NCBI GenBank assembly: GCA_964625615.1
Contig: CAZVDU010000160.1
Coordinates: forward strand, 1 to 8,883
Source of the DNA: M269 sp964625615
GTDB taxonomy: Bacteria; Pseudomonadota; Gammaproteobacteria; Enterobacterales; Alteromonadaceae
Reading direction: 5' to 3'
DNA: 8,883 bases
The notes below the pieces were generated by a model. It did not search any database and was not told the origin of the DNA. It worked only from the letters and a program-made list of their open reading frames with translations. The stretch's first letter is position 1. Each line of letters opens with the position of its first letter. Below are positions 1-6,099 of the stretch, piece by piece. The translations under genes were made by a program, and so were the position numbers.

Positions 1-15
1 CTCATAGGAGTTCCA

Positions 16-432
16 ATGGCTACGACAATACGTTTGGATGTAGTAAGCGCTGAGAGAAGTATATTCTCTGGTGACGTTGAAACTATCCAAGTGACTGGTA
101 GTGAAGGTGAACTAGGTATAGTGCCTGGTCATACACCTTTGTTGACGGCACTTAGACCTGGCATGGTGCGTTTGGTTAAGCAAGAAGGTGAGGAAGAAGA
201 ACTCATCTATGTTGCGGGTGGTACATTAGAAGTACAACCCACTAACGTAATAGTATTAGCCGATGTCGCCATTCGTGCTGAAGACTTAGATGAGCAAGCT
301 GCACAAGAATCTAAGCGCCAAGCCGAAGAGCAAATTGCTAATCCAGGCTCTGATTTTGATTATGCACAAGCAGCTGCGCAATTGGCAGAAGCAATTACTC
401 AGTTGAGATTAATTCAAAAGCTGCGTAAATAG
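16..432 (+). CDS. atpC: F1Fo ATP synthase epsilon subunit
   Basis: This is the epsilon subunit of the F1 sector, part of the rotating central stalk; it couples rotation to catalysis and can inhibit ATP hydrolysis. The 138-residue product matches the usual length of about 139. The N-terminal beta-sandwich (about residues 1-85) carries family sequence such as LDVVSAERSIFSGDVETI and GELGIVPGHTPLLTALRPG. The C-terminal part (about 88-138) is the Ala/Gln/Glu-rich helical hairpin expected of the regulatory domain. The ATG is preceded by TAGGAG with a 5-nt spacer, a good ribosome binding site. It is the last gene of the canonical atp operon; atpD is expected just left of the window. A strong terminator follows the stop codon, so the operon appears to end here. 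Identification is by recognition of family sequence and is near certain. Confidence 0.98.
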   Translation: MATTIRLDVVSAERSIFSGDVETIQVTGSEGELGIVPGHTPLLTALRPGMVRLVKQEGEEEELIYVAGGTLEVQPTNVIVLADVAIRAEDLDEQAAQESKRQAEEQIANPGSDFDYAQAAAQLAEAITQLRLIQKLRK

Positions 433-444
433 TTGAAATTTAGA

Positions 445-460
445 TGTTTCATGTGAAACC
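445..460. other. parS-like ParB-binding palindrome
   Basis: The 16-mer TGTTTCATGTGAAACC matches the widely conserved chromosomal parS consensus TGTTTCACGTGAAACA at 14 of 16 positions. The differences are one central base (C to T) and the last base. The arms GTTTCA and TGAAAC are perfectly symmetric. In many gammaproteobacteria parA and parB lie just before the atp operon near oriC, so the location fits. It lies 13 nt after the atpC stop, and its right arm is also the start of the terminator stem, so selection on RNA folding is an alternative explanation. Only one such site was seen in the window. Confidence 0.5.
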
Positions 461-487
461 CGGCTTTATGCCGGGTTTTTTGTTTTT
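456..487 (+). terminator. Rho-independent terminator of the atp operon
   Basis: A perfect 9-bp stem, AAACCCGGC (456-464) and GCCGGGTTT (470-478), encloses a TTTAT loop. It is followed by a T-rich tract broken by a single G. It starts 24 nt after the atpC stop and should end atp operon transcripts. The gene converging from the right stops at 486-488. In that direction the hairpin is followed by only three T residues, so it may act as a weaker terminator for that gene too. Confidence 0.92.
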
Positions 488-1085
488 ACCAATTATTACC
501 GTCATTCACATAATAGTAGGAAGTGCTGATACCTATATTGTCACGTCGCCATTCAGTTCTAACCGTCGTCTGCAATGGTGGTTCTTCAAAGCAGGTTGAA
601 GAGTCCCACAATATTTCTGTATTGCCAACAAAACTACCAGAGTTTCTTCTGTAATGAATAGTGCCTCTGCTATTTGGTGGCATATTCGAACCTGCACCAG
701 CCAAAGGACTATTTGATGCGCTAAACACGCCTTGCAGATCTGTGATAGGGTTATTTGTTGTTACCAAGCCAGTTGATGCCGAGTAAAATATAGGATTTAA
801 GAAAAAGCTAACGATATTTGGCGTGGTGTTTATGACAATGATAAAACTACTTCGATTAGCGTTGGAAACAATTTCAGGTATTTGCTCCCTTCCAGCATAA
901 AACACAGGCGTATCTTCAGTGACAAATGTATGAATAGCCGCATCGTATGGTACGACGACACCGGATTCATCTCTGATATGTTCAATACCAGCGCAAGCAT
1001 CAGTGTCTATTTGAAAGTTTTGTGCGCTGACTGAGGTTGCTGTGAGTAAAGCGAGTGAAGTGATAAATTTATTTAACATGTCCAT
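486..1085 (-). CDS. Secreted protein of unknown function
   Basis: I do not recognise this protein family. From the ATG at 1083-1085 the product is 199 residues, beginning MDMLNKFITSLALLTATSVSAQ. This looks like a Sec signal peptide: a Lys near the start, a hydrophobic core, then SVSA before the likely cleavage ahead of Q. A second ATG two codons later (1077-1079) is equally possible, since AAGGA lies 3 nt before the first and 9 nt before the second. An in-frame ATG at 1139 would bury the signal peptide and is unlikely. The mature part (about 177 residues) is rich in Ser, Asn, Thr and alternating hydrophobic residues, suggesting a beta-rich fold. It contains only two Cys, in DACAG near the N-terminus and STCFEE near the C-terminus, which could form one disulfide in the periplasm. 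No lipobox is seen. It stands alone, convergent with atpC and divergent from pepE, with no related neighbour. Confidence 0.75.
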   Translation of the reverse strand: MDMLNKFITSLALLTATSVSAQNFQIDTDACAGIEHIRDESGVVVPYDAAIHTFVTEDTPVFYAGREQIPEIVSNANRSSFIIVINTTPNIVSFFLNPIFYSASTGLVTTNNPITDLQGVFSASNSPLAGAGSNMPPNSRGTIHYRRNSGSFVGNTEILWDSSTCFEEPPLQTTVRTEWRRDNIGISTSYYYVNDGNNW

Positions 1086-1200
1086 TATTCCTTGTTTAGT
1101 AATGAATTTGCCACACTGGTGGTGTTCAATTTGTCCCAATCCACTATTTTATTGTGTGAAAAAAATGGAGAATAGACCATCTTGAATAAATGACTTTTGT

Positions 1201-1220
1201 AAGCTCTCGAAGAGAAGCTT
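1201..1220. repeat. Imperfect hairpin before pepE
   Basis: AAGCT-CTC (1201-1208) pairs with GAG-(A)-AGCTT (1212-1220), giving an 8-bp stem with one bulged A and a GAA loop. It lies in the 157-bp divergent spacer between the secreted-protein gene and pepE and ends 22 nt before the pepE ATG. It could be a leader hairpin or an operator. No T tract follows, so it is not a clear terminator. The rest of the spacer (1086-1200) shows AT-rich DNA with no promoter strong enough to list. Confidence 0.35.
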
Positions 1221-1242
1221 ACTTTAACTATATTAGATACCA

Positions 1243-1938
1243 ATGAATATTTTAATGCTAAGTAGTTCTCAGTACATAGATACTGGCTATCTAACGCATG
1301 CTCAATCAATGATTGATGAGCACTTACATGGTGTAACTGAACTGCTCTTTATTCCGTATGCCGGTGTTACTGTTAGCTGGGATGATTACTTAATAAAAGT
1401 GCAGTCTGCACTACCGAATCTGACCATTAAAAGCATCCATCACTATGATGATCCGATAACTGCTGTTAGACAAGCTCAGGCAGTTGCTGTAGGTGGAGGT
1501 AACACTTTTAACCTGCTACATATGCTGTATGAAAATAACCTGATTGAGGTGATTAAGGAACGTGTGAATGGCGGTATGCCTTATATCGGCTGGAGTGCGG
1601 GTTCTAATATTTGTGGTAACAGTATTCGAACCACCAATGATATGCCTATTGTTCAGCCTGAAAGCTTTGATGCGCTGCAGTTAGTTCCATTCCAATTGAA
1701 TCCACATTATTCCGACTACCAGCCGCCAGGCTTTAATGGCGAGACAAGAGCTGAACGCCTTGCAGAGTTTCTAGTATTGAATCCGACTATTCCCGTTGTT
1801 GGTATTAGAGAAGGCTCAGCGCTTAAATATCAAGGTAATAAGTTAAGCGTTATAGGTCATACTGATGGTGTGCTCTTTACATCGGATAAAACAGAAGCAT
1901 TAAAGGTCGGGCAAGATATCTCGTACCTCTTGTCATAA
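1243..1938 (+). CDS. pepE: Peptidase E (alpha-aspartyl dipeptidase)
   Basis: Cytoplasmic serine peptidase of family S51 that cleaves dipeptides with N-terminal aspartate. The 231-residue product is close to the 229 of the enterobacterial enzyme. The nucleophile elbow GWSAGSN places the catalytic Ser at 118. Asp133 lies in RTTNDMP and His155 in LNPHYSDY. The spacing of these three residues is the same as the Ser120/Asp135/His157 triad described for Salmonella PepE. The N-terminal strand NILMLSSSQ and the glycine-rich VGGGNTFNLL are also family features. The start has only a poor ribosome binding site; TATATT at 1229-1234 resembles a -10 element, but it would leave almost no leader. rarD follows after 11 nt, so the two are probably cotranscribed. 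Confidence 0.95.
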   Translation: MNILMLSSSQYIDTGYLTHAQSMIDEHLHGVTELLFIPYAGVTVSWDDYLIKVQSALPNLTIKSIHHYDDPITAVRQAQAVAVGGGNTFNLLHMLYENNLIEVIKERVNGGMPYIGWSAGSNICGNSIRTTNDMPIVQPESFDALQLVPFQLNPHYSDYQPPGFNGETRAERLAEFLVLNPTIPVVGIREGSALKYQGNKLSVIGHTDGVLFTSDKTEALKVGQDISYLLS

Positions 1939-1949
1939 TTGGAAAATAG

Positions 1950-2297
1950 ATGTCTGATAACCGCAGTAAACAAGGCGTTATTTTTGCCTTAGGTGCTTAT
2001 TTTATGTGGGGCTTTGCTCCGCTGTTTTTTAAGCTATTGGTGGCCATCCCTGCCCCAGAAATCTTAATGCATAGGGTTGTTTGGTCTTTGCTTGTATTGG
2101 GNNNNNNNNNNNNNNNNNNNNNNNNNNNNNNNNNNNNNNNNNNNNNNNNNNNNNNNNNNNNNNNNNNNNNNNNNNNNNNNNNNNNNNNNNNNNNNNNNNN
2201 NGAACCGCTGGATTATGCGAGATTATTGACTTTTGTTGGTGTCTGGGGAGGGTCATTGCTCTTTGTGTATGACGCCTATCGTTATCATAAAAAATAA
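1950..2297 (+). CDS. rarD: RarD-type EamA/DMT permease, interrupted by an assembly gap
   Basis: Inner-membrane protein of the RarD branch of the drug/metabolite transporter superfamily; the substrate is not known with confidence. The first 50 residues (GVIFALGAYFMWGFAPLFFK, then PAPEILMHRVVWSLLVL) line up with the start of E. coli RarD. The last 31 (from EPLDYARLLTFVGVWG to the end) line up with its C-terminal transmembrane helix and basic tail. A run of 100 N replaces everything between. RarD is normally about 296 residues, so roughly 210 residues (about 640 bp) should be missing. The real gene is therefore longer than the span given, and the agreement of frame across the Ns carries no meaning. 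GGAAA shortly before the ATG serves as ribosome binding site. The gene follows pepE by 11 nt and ends 14 nt from the convergent response-regulator gene. Confidence 0.88.
   Translation: MSDNRSKQGVIFALGAYFMWGFAPLFFKLLVAIPAPEILMHRVVWSLLVLXXXXXXXXXXXXXXXXXXXXXXXXXXXXXXXXXXEPLDYARLLTFVGVWGGSLLFVYDAYRYHKK
2102..2201. other. Scaffold gap of 100 N
   Basis: Exactly 100 undetermined bases lie here. This is the conventional placeholder for a join of unknown length. Comparison of the flanking rarD fragments with a full-length RarD suggests that about 600-650 bp are really missing, all of it probably rarD coding sequence. Confidence 0.99.
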
Positions 2298-2311
2298 TTA
2301 ACGGCTTTTTT

Positions 2312-3547
2312 CTAACCTATAACGCGGTTTTTACCTTGTTGTTTGGCTTCATATAAATTTATATCGGCTTGCTTAAGAGTTTGTTTGATATCGCCAGAAT
2401 ATTCACAGGATAGTCCAATACTGAGTGTGCAATTAATCACCTTATCATTGAACATGATTTGTCTTGCAGCTATTTCCTCACAGAAACTGCTAAGCATGTC
2501 GTGTGCTTTGTCATGTGAAATATGTGGCATGAAGATGCAAAACTCTTCACCCCCAAATCGGCATACTGTATGAGAGATAAAACGTACGGCTAATAATTTG
2601 GCAATTTCTTTTAGGACTTTATCTCCACCGTCGTGGCCGTGTAAATCATTAAGCTTCTTAAAGTTATCGATGTCGATAATTGCTAGGGACAGTAATGATG
2701 GTGCGACGATCAATCCCGCCTGAACTCTTGTAAAGAAGTGGCGTCGATTAGGTAAACCTGTCAAATAATCTGAATTAGCTGCACGGTGTATGGCTTCCAC
2801 ATTTTCTAAGTGTTCAATGTTTTGAACGATACGGCAGAAAAACTCTTCGTGGCCAAAATCTTTTGGGAGATAGTCGTTAGCGCCACTTTTAAGGAAACGA
2901 GCAGATAAGCCATCAGAATCCATACTTGATAAACCAATGATCGCTAGATTTTCTTTATTGTACTTGCGTCTGATCTCCGCAACCATTTCTACGCCATTCA
3001 TATTTGGCATATTCTCGTCGGTTAGAACGAGTTTAATATCATTATGCTGCCTTAATGCTTCAAGACCTTCTAAGCCGTCAGATGCTTCATATGTTTTGAA
3101 ATTGTGTCTCTGTAGTAATGACGCTATAGCAGCACGGCTAACACGTGAATCATCAACCACCAGCACTGCAATTTTCTTGTTCTTTTGTAGTCGCGTCATT
3201 AAGCGCGATAAATATTCATATACCTGCGCATTTTCTTTAGGGATATAGTCGACAATCTCTTTGGCAAGGATTTTGTGTCTTGTTTTTTGATCTAACCTAC
3301 CTGTAATGACGATGGTAGGGATAAAAGATTCGATAGTAAAATCAATTGATTCACCATCAGGTGCATCGGGAACATTAAAATCTACTAACGCGCAGAGGTA
3401 ATCTTCAGGCACATCGTTATTAAAAATGTGACGTGCTTCGGTTAGTGTCATTGCACTAACAGGCATGAGGCCAGCTTTTTCGATCAGCTTTCTCAGTACC
3501 TTCATACTGGTCGTGCTGTCTTCAATAACAAGTACTTTTTGTTGCAT
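2312..3547 (-). CDS. Response regulator with two receiver domains and a GGDEF diguanylate cyclase domain
   Basis: Cytoplasmic signalling protein of 411 residues, likely to make c-di-GMP from GTP when phosphorylated. REC1 (about 1-120) has Asp10, phospho-acceptor Asp56, Thr82 and Lys104. REC2 (about 126-245) has Asp132/Asp133, phospho-acceptor Asp177 in LTDENMPNMNG, Ser207 and Lys229. Both receivers therefore keep the full set of phosphorylation residues. The GGDEF domain (about 255-411) starts with the typical DYLTGLPNRR, has IDIDNFKKLND for metal and nucleotide binding, and the active-site GGEEF at 332-336. The usual inhibitory RxxD at five residues before GGEEF is absent; the positions hold Phe and His. 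The layout is like PleD of Caulobacter. No histidine kinase is nearby, so its partner is unknown. The start codon has no strong ribosome binding site. It lies downstream of uvrD on the same strand, 210 bp away, and converges on rarD. Confidence 0.93.
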   Translation of the reverse strand: MQQKVLVIEDSTTSMKVLRKLIEKAGLMPVSAMTLTEARHIFNNDVPEDYLCALVDFNVPDAPDGESIDFTIESFIPTIVITGRLDQKTRHKILAKEIVDYIPKENAQVYEYLSRLMTRLQKNKKIAVLVVDDSRVSRAAIASLLQRHNFKTYEASDGLEGLEALRQHNDIKLVLTDENMPNMNGVEMVAEIRRKYNKENLAIIGLSSMDSDGLSARFLKSGANDYLPKDFGHEEFFCRIVQNIEHLENVEAIHRAANSDYLTGLPNRRHFFTRVQAGLIVAPSLLSLAIIDIDNFKKLNDLHGHDGGDKVLKEIAKLLAVRFISHTVCRFGGEEFCIFMPHISHDKAHDMLSSFCEEIAARQIMFNDKVINCTLSIGLSCEYSGDIKQTLKQADINLYEAKQQGKNRVIG

Positions 3548-3609
3548 TGTAATAGCTAAAACAACGAATTGGTTGTTAATTAATGGGAGTATGCCTTATT
3601 TAGCAGCCT

Positions 3610-3677
3610 GTTGATATAGCTGATAAGTTAGACTTTTATCTTACTACTAAGATAGTACTAGTCTCAATAATATCAAC
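3610..3677. repeat. Nested inverted repeat upstream of the diguanylate cyclase gene
   Basis: Three pairs of arms share one centre. The inner pair is TATCTTA/TAAGATA (3637-3643 and 3648-3654) with a CTAC loop. The middle pair is AGACT/AGTCT (3630-3634 and 3660-3664). The outer pair is GTTGATAT/ATATCAAC (3610-3617 and 3670-3677). Together they make a 68-bp interrupted dyad in the 210-bp spacer between uvrD and the response-regulator gene. It has no T tract on either strand, so it is not an obvious terminator. Operator, leader RNA structure or chance in AT-rich DNA are all possible. Confidence 0.45.
3649..3676 (-). promoter_or_regulatory. Possible promoter of the diguanylate cyclase gene
   Basis: On the minus strand TTGATA (3671-3676, five of six to the -35 consensus) is followed after 16 bp by TATCTT (3649-3654, four of six to -10). 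Transcription would begin near 3642, giving a leader of about 95 nt. The elements sit inside the nested inverted repeat, so a protein binding that dyad could control the promoter. This is pattern matching only. Confidence 0.35.
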
Positions 3678-3757
3678 GGATGTGTATCAGAAAATCTTTT
3701 TACACAGGTACTTAAGTGTAACTACTAGGGTATTGTAGGTTGTGGTAATCATAGGGC

Positions 3758-5929
3758 TTATGCCTTGCTCAGTTTAGCGTAAGCTAACATTAGCCACTTA
3801 GTGCCCACTTCGTTAAAATTAACCTGAACGCGAGCATTATCGCCTGAGCCCTCGAAGTTGAGTACCATACCTTCTCCAAACTTCTTATGTGAAACTACTT
3901 CACCTAGCTTAAAACCTATAGAGGCAACAGAGTCATGTGCATTGATTGATGTTGATGGTCGTGTTTGCATAGGCCGTTTTACGGATGCTTTTAATCTCAC
4001 TTCTTCGACGCATTCAGCGGGAATTTCACGAATAAAACGTGATGGCGTATGGTATTTTTCTTGTCCATATACCCGTCGGCTTTCAGCGTAAGTCATGTAG
4101 AGCTTTATCTCTGCCCTTGTCATGCCAACGTAGCATAAACGTCTTTCTTCTTCCAAACGGCCAGGTTCTTCGTGGCTCATTTGGCTTGGGAACATGCCTT
4201 CTTCAACACCTGCCATAAAGACCATAGGGAACTCTAAGCCTTTAGCTGTGTGGATAGTCATCATTTGTACCGCATCCTGGTCTTTTTCAGCTTGATTGTC
4301 ACCTGATTCTAAAGAGGCGTGCGCTAAGAAAGCTGAAAGTGGTGACATACTTTCAACATCGTCAGGTATCTCAAACTGTTTACAAGCAGTGACTAATTCT
4401 TCCAGGTTTTCGATCCTGGCCTTTGCCTTTTCACCCTTTTCGGCTTGATACATAGTGAAGAGGCCTGATTGTTTAATGACACTGTCAGCGATTTGTTCCA
4501 ACGCTTTCTGAGCTAACTCCGATTGCATTGAAAGTATGAGATCAATAAACCCTTGTAGAGCGTTACCTGCTCTGCCGGTGAGCCTTTTTTCCTTAAGTAG
4601 AAGGTTGGCAGTCTGCCATAGGGGAAGTTGTCTCGCTCGGGCTTCTTCACGCAATATACCCATAGTTCGATCGCCCATACCACGTGTAGGTGTATTAATA
4701 ATACGTTCAAAGGCAGCATCGTCATCAGGTTGATTAACAACACGTAAATAGCCTAACGCATCCTTAATTTCTTGACGCTCGAAGAAACGCAAACCACCGT
4801 AAATACGGTAAGCTAACCCTTGATGAATAAGCGCTTCTTCTAATACGCGAGATTGGACGTTATTACGATAAAGCACAGCGCAATCCGATAAAGCATTACC
4901 CTGTTGCAACCACTCATTTATGCGAGAGATAATAAAACGTGCTTCGTCTGTTTCATTAAATCCAGCATAGACAGAAATTGGCTCACCCTGCGCGCCATCT
5001 GTCCATAGCTCTTTTCCCAAGCGGCCTTGGTTATTATCAATAACGGTATTTGCCGCTTTTAGAATAGTTGCTGTTGAACGATAGTTTTGCTCAAGACGAA
5101 TTGTTTCGGCGCTGGGGAAGTCTTTTAAGAATCGTTGGATATTTTCGACTTTAGCACCACGCCAACCATAAATTGACTGATCATCATCACCCACAATGAT
5201 CATATTGTTATCGCCACTCGCTAGTAGGCGTAACCAAGCGTACTGGATATTGTTCGTGTCTTGAAATTCATCAACAAGAATGGCTCTGAAGCGTTGTTGA
5301 TAGTGTCTCAATAAAGCCTCATTGTTGAGCCACAATTCATGGGCTCTTAACAACAACTCAGCAAAATCAACCAGACCAGAGCGGTCACAGGTTTCCTGAT
5401 AGGCTTTATAGATATCACGCATCTTCTGCGCATTAAAATCACCTTGGGTTTCAATATGCTGTGGGCGTAGACCTTCGTCTTTATTGCCGTTGATATACCA
5501 TTGTATTTGCTTCGGTGGCCATTGCTTTTCGTCAATGTTCAAGGCTTTTAAGATTCGTCTAATCAATCGATACTGATCATCAGAGTCCAAAATCTGAAAA
5601 GTTTGTGGCAGATTTGCCTCTTGATAATGACTGCGTAACAAACGGTGTGCCAATCCGTGGAAGGTCCCTATCCACATATTGTGCGCACTTTGGTGCATTA
5701 AGCTCTCTACTCGACCACGCATCTCTCTTGCTGCTTTATTAGTGAAGGTCACCGCCAGAATGCTGTAGGGAGCAACACTTTCCACTTGCATCAGCCAAGC
5801 CATACGATGAACGAGGACACGCGTTTTCCCACTACCAGCGCCGGCTAGCACTAACATATCAGACGCTTCAGCACTGACAGCTTGTCGTTGTTTTTCGTTT
5901 AAATCATCAAGTAGGTGTGAAACGTCCAT
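3758..5929 (-). CDS. uvrD: DNA helicase II (UvrD)
   Basis: Superfamily 1A 3'-to-5' helicase acting in nucleotide excision repair (release of UvrC and the cut oligonucleotide), mismatch repair and removal of stalled RNA polymerase. From the ATG at 5927-5929 the product is 723 residues, against 720 in E. coli, and begins MDVSHLLDDLNEKQRQAV like that protein. An in-frame ATG 48 bp upstream would add an unconserved tail and is not used here. Motifs in order: Walker A GAGSGKT with Lys35; TFTNKAAREM; DEFQDTN with Asp220 and Glu221; GDDDQSIYGWRGA at 247-259; EQNYRS with Arg284; MTIHTAKGLEFP; and YVGMTRA. These residue numbers equal those of E. coli UvrD. The C-terminal Tudor-like domain (from FKLGEVVSHKKFGEG) is intact. 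The ribosome binding site is weak. A LexA-like box overlaps the putative promoter. Confidence 0.98.
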   Translation of the reverse strand: MDVSHLLDDLNEKQRQAVSAEASDMLVLAGAGSGKTRVLVHRMAWLMQVESVAPYSILAVTFTNKAAREMRGRVESLMHQSAHNMWIGTFHGLAHRLLRSHYQEANLPQTFQILDSDDQYRLIRRILKALNIDEKQWPPKQIQWYINGNKDEGLRPQHIETQGDFNAQKMRDIYKAYQETCDRSGLVDFAELLLRAHELWLNNEALLRHYQQRFRAILVDEFQDTNNIQYAWLRLLASGDNNMIIVGDDDQSIYGWRGAKVENIQRFLKDFPSAETIRLEQNYRSTATILKAANTVIDNNQGRLGKELWTDGAQGEPISVYAGFNETDEARFIISRINEWLQQGNALSDCAVLYRNNVQSRVLEEALIHQGLAYRIYGGLRFFERQEIKDALGYLRVVNQPDDDAAFERIINTPTRGMGDRTMGILREEARARQLPLWQTANLLLKEKRLTGRAGNALQGFIDLILSMQSELAQKALEQIADSVIKQSGLFTMYQAEKGEKAKARIENLEELVTACKQFEIPDDVESMSPLSAFLAHASLESGDNQAEKDQDAVQMMTIHTAKGLEFPMVFMAGVEEGMFPSQMSHEEPGRLEEERRLCYVGMTRAEIKLYMTYAESRRVYGQEKYHTPSRFIREIPAECVEEVRLKASVKRPMQTRPSTSINAHDSVASIGFKLGEVVSHKKFGEGMVLNFEGSGDNARVQVNFNEVGTKWLMLAYAKLSKA

Positions 5930-5982
5930 TGCAGCTCGTTGTTGTTGGAATAAAATAGTGAGAGAAAAGTATATCAAAGAGT

Positions 5983-6002
5983 ATTAGTGGAATAACACTA
6001 AT
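5983..6002. repeat. Short perfect dyad in the uvrD upstream region
   Basis: ATTAGTG (5983-5989) and CACTAAT (5996-6002) form a perfect 7-bp inverted repeat around a 6-nt loop. It lies just downstream of the putative uvrD -10 element, so it would fall at the start of the uvrD transcript or act as an operator. Its function is unknown. Confidence 0.35.
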
Positions 6003-6029
6003 GTATACTATGCTTGCCTACAGTTGTAA
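6002..6029 (-). promoter_or_regulatory. Putative uvrD promoter
   Basis: On the minus strand TTACAA (6024-6029) and TATACA (6002-6007, four of six to the -10 consensus) are separated by 16 bp. The -35 match is poor (three of six). The elements are about 70-100 nt upstream of the uvrD ATG. Support comes mainly from the overlap with the LexA-like site, because LexA normally represses by covering promoter elements. Confidence 0.35.
6006..6025. promoter_or_regulatory. LexA (SOS) box-like site at uvrD
   Basis: TACTATGCTTGCCTACAGTT differs from the gammaproteobacterial SOS box TACTGT-N8-ACAGTA at two of the twelve specified positions. The less favourable feature is that the 8-bp centre is not the usual alternating AT run. 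It lies 77 bp upstream of the uvrD start. The E. coli uvrD gene is known to be SOS-controlled, which supports the call. The site could also influence the divergent pilin gene, whose ATG is 75 bp away. Confidence 0.5.
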
Positions 6030-6099
6030 GCTAAATTATTGAACCATAAGCGGTTAATGATGCCTCTATATCCATAGTACTAAAAATGTTGATGAGTAT

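Noticed and set aside
1085..1309. 74-codon minus-strand reading frame across the pepE start
   Set aside because: It overlaps the well-supported pepE N-terminus, shows no recognisable motif, and has no signal peptide or family sequence.
2029..2256. Minus-strand and alternative-frame open stretches across the N run
   Set aside because: They stay open only because the undetermined bases contain no stops.
2290..2345. Terminator between rarD and the diguanylate cyclase gene
   Set aside because: There are T-rich stretches but no convincing GC-rich stem in the 14-bp spacer or just around it.
2343..3248. Plus-strand frames opposite the diguanylate cyclase gene
   Set aside because: The opposite strand carries clear REC and GGDEF motifs; these frames have no motif or ribosome binding site.
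3858..4091. Plus-strand frames inside uvrD (also 4536-4733) and minus frames 4513-4743 and 5347-5535
   Set aside because: They are shadows of the uvrD coding sequence, which is intact and matches its family throughout.
5673..5681. TATCCACA stretch resembling a DnaA box
   Set aside because: It is a single imperfect copy inside uvrD coding sequence with no cluster or AT-rich unwinding region, so it does not indicate an origin.
5930..5977. Upstream in-frame ATG extending UvrD by 16 residues
   Set aside because: The extension is not family-like, and the next ATG reproduces the E. coli N-terminus and its residue numbering.
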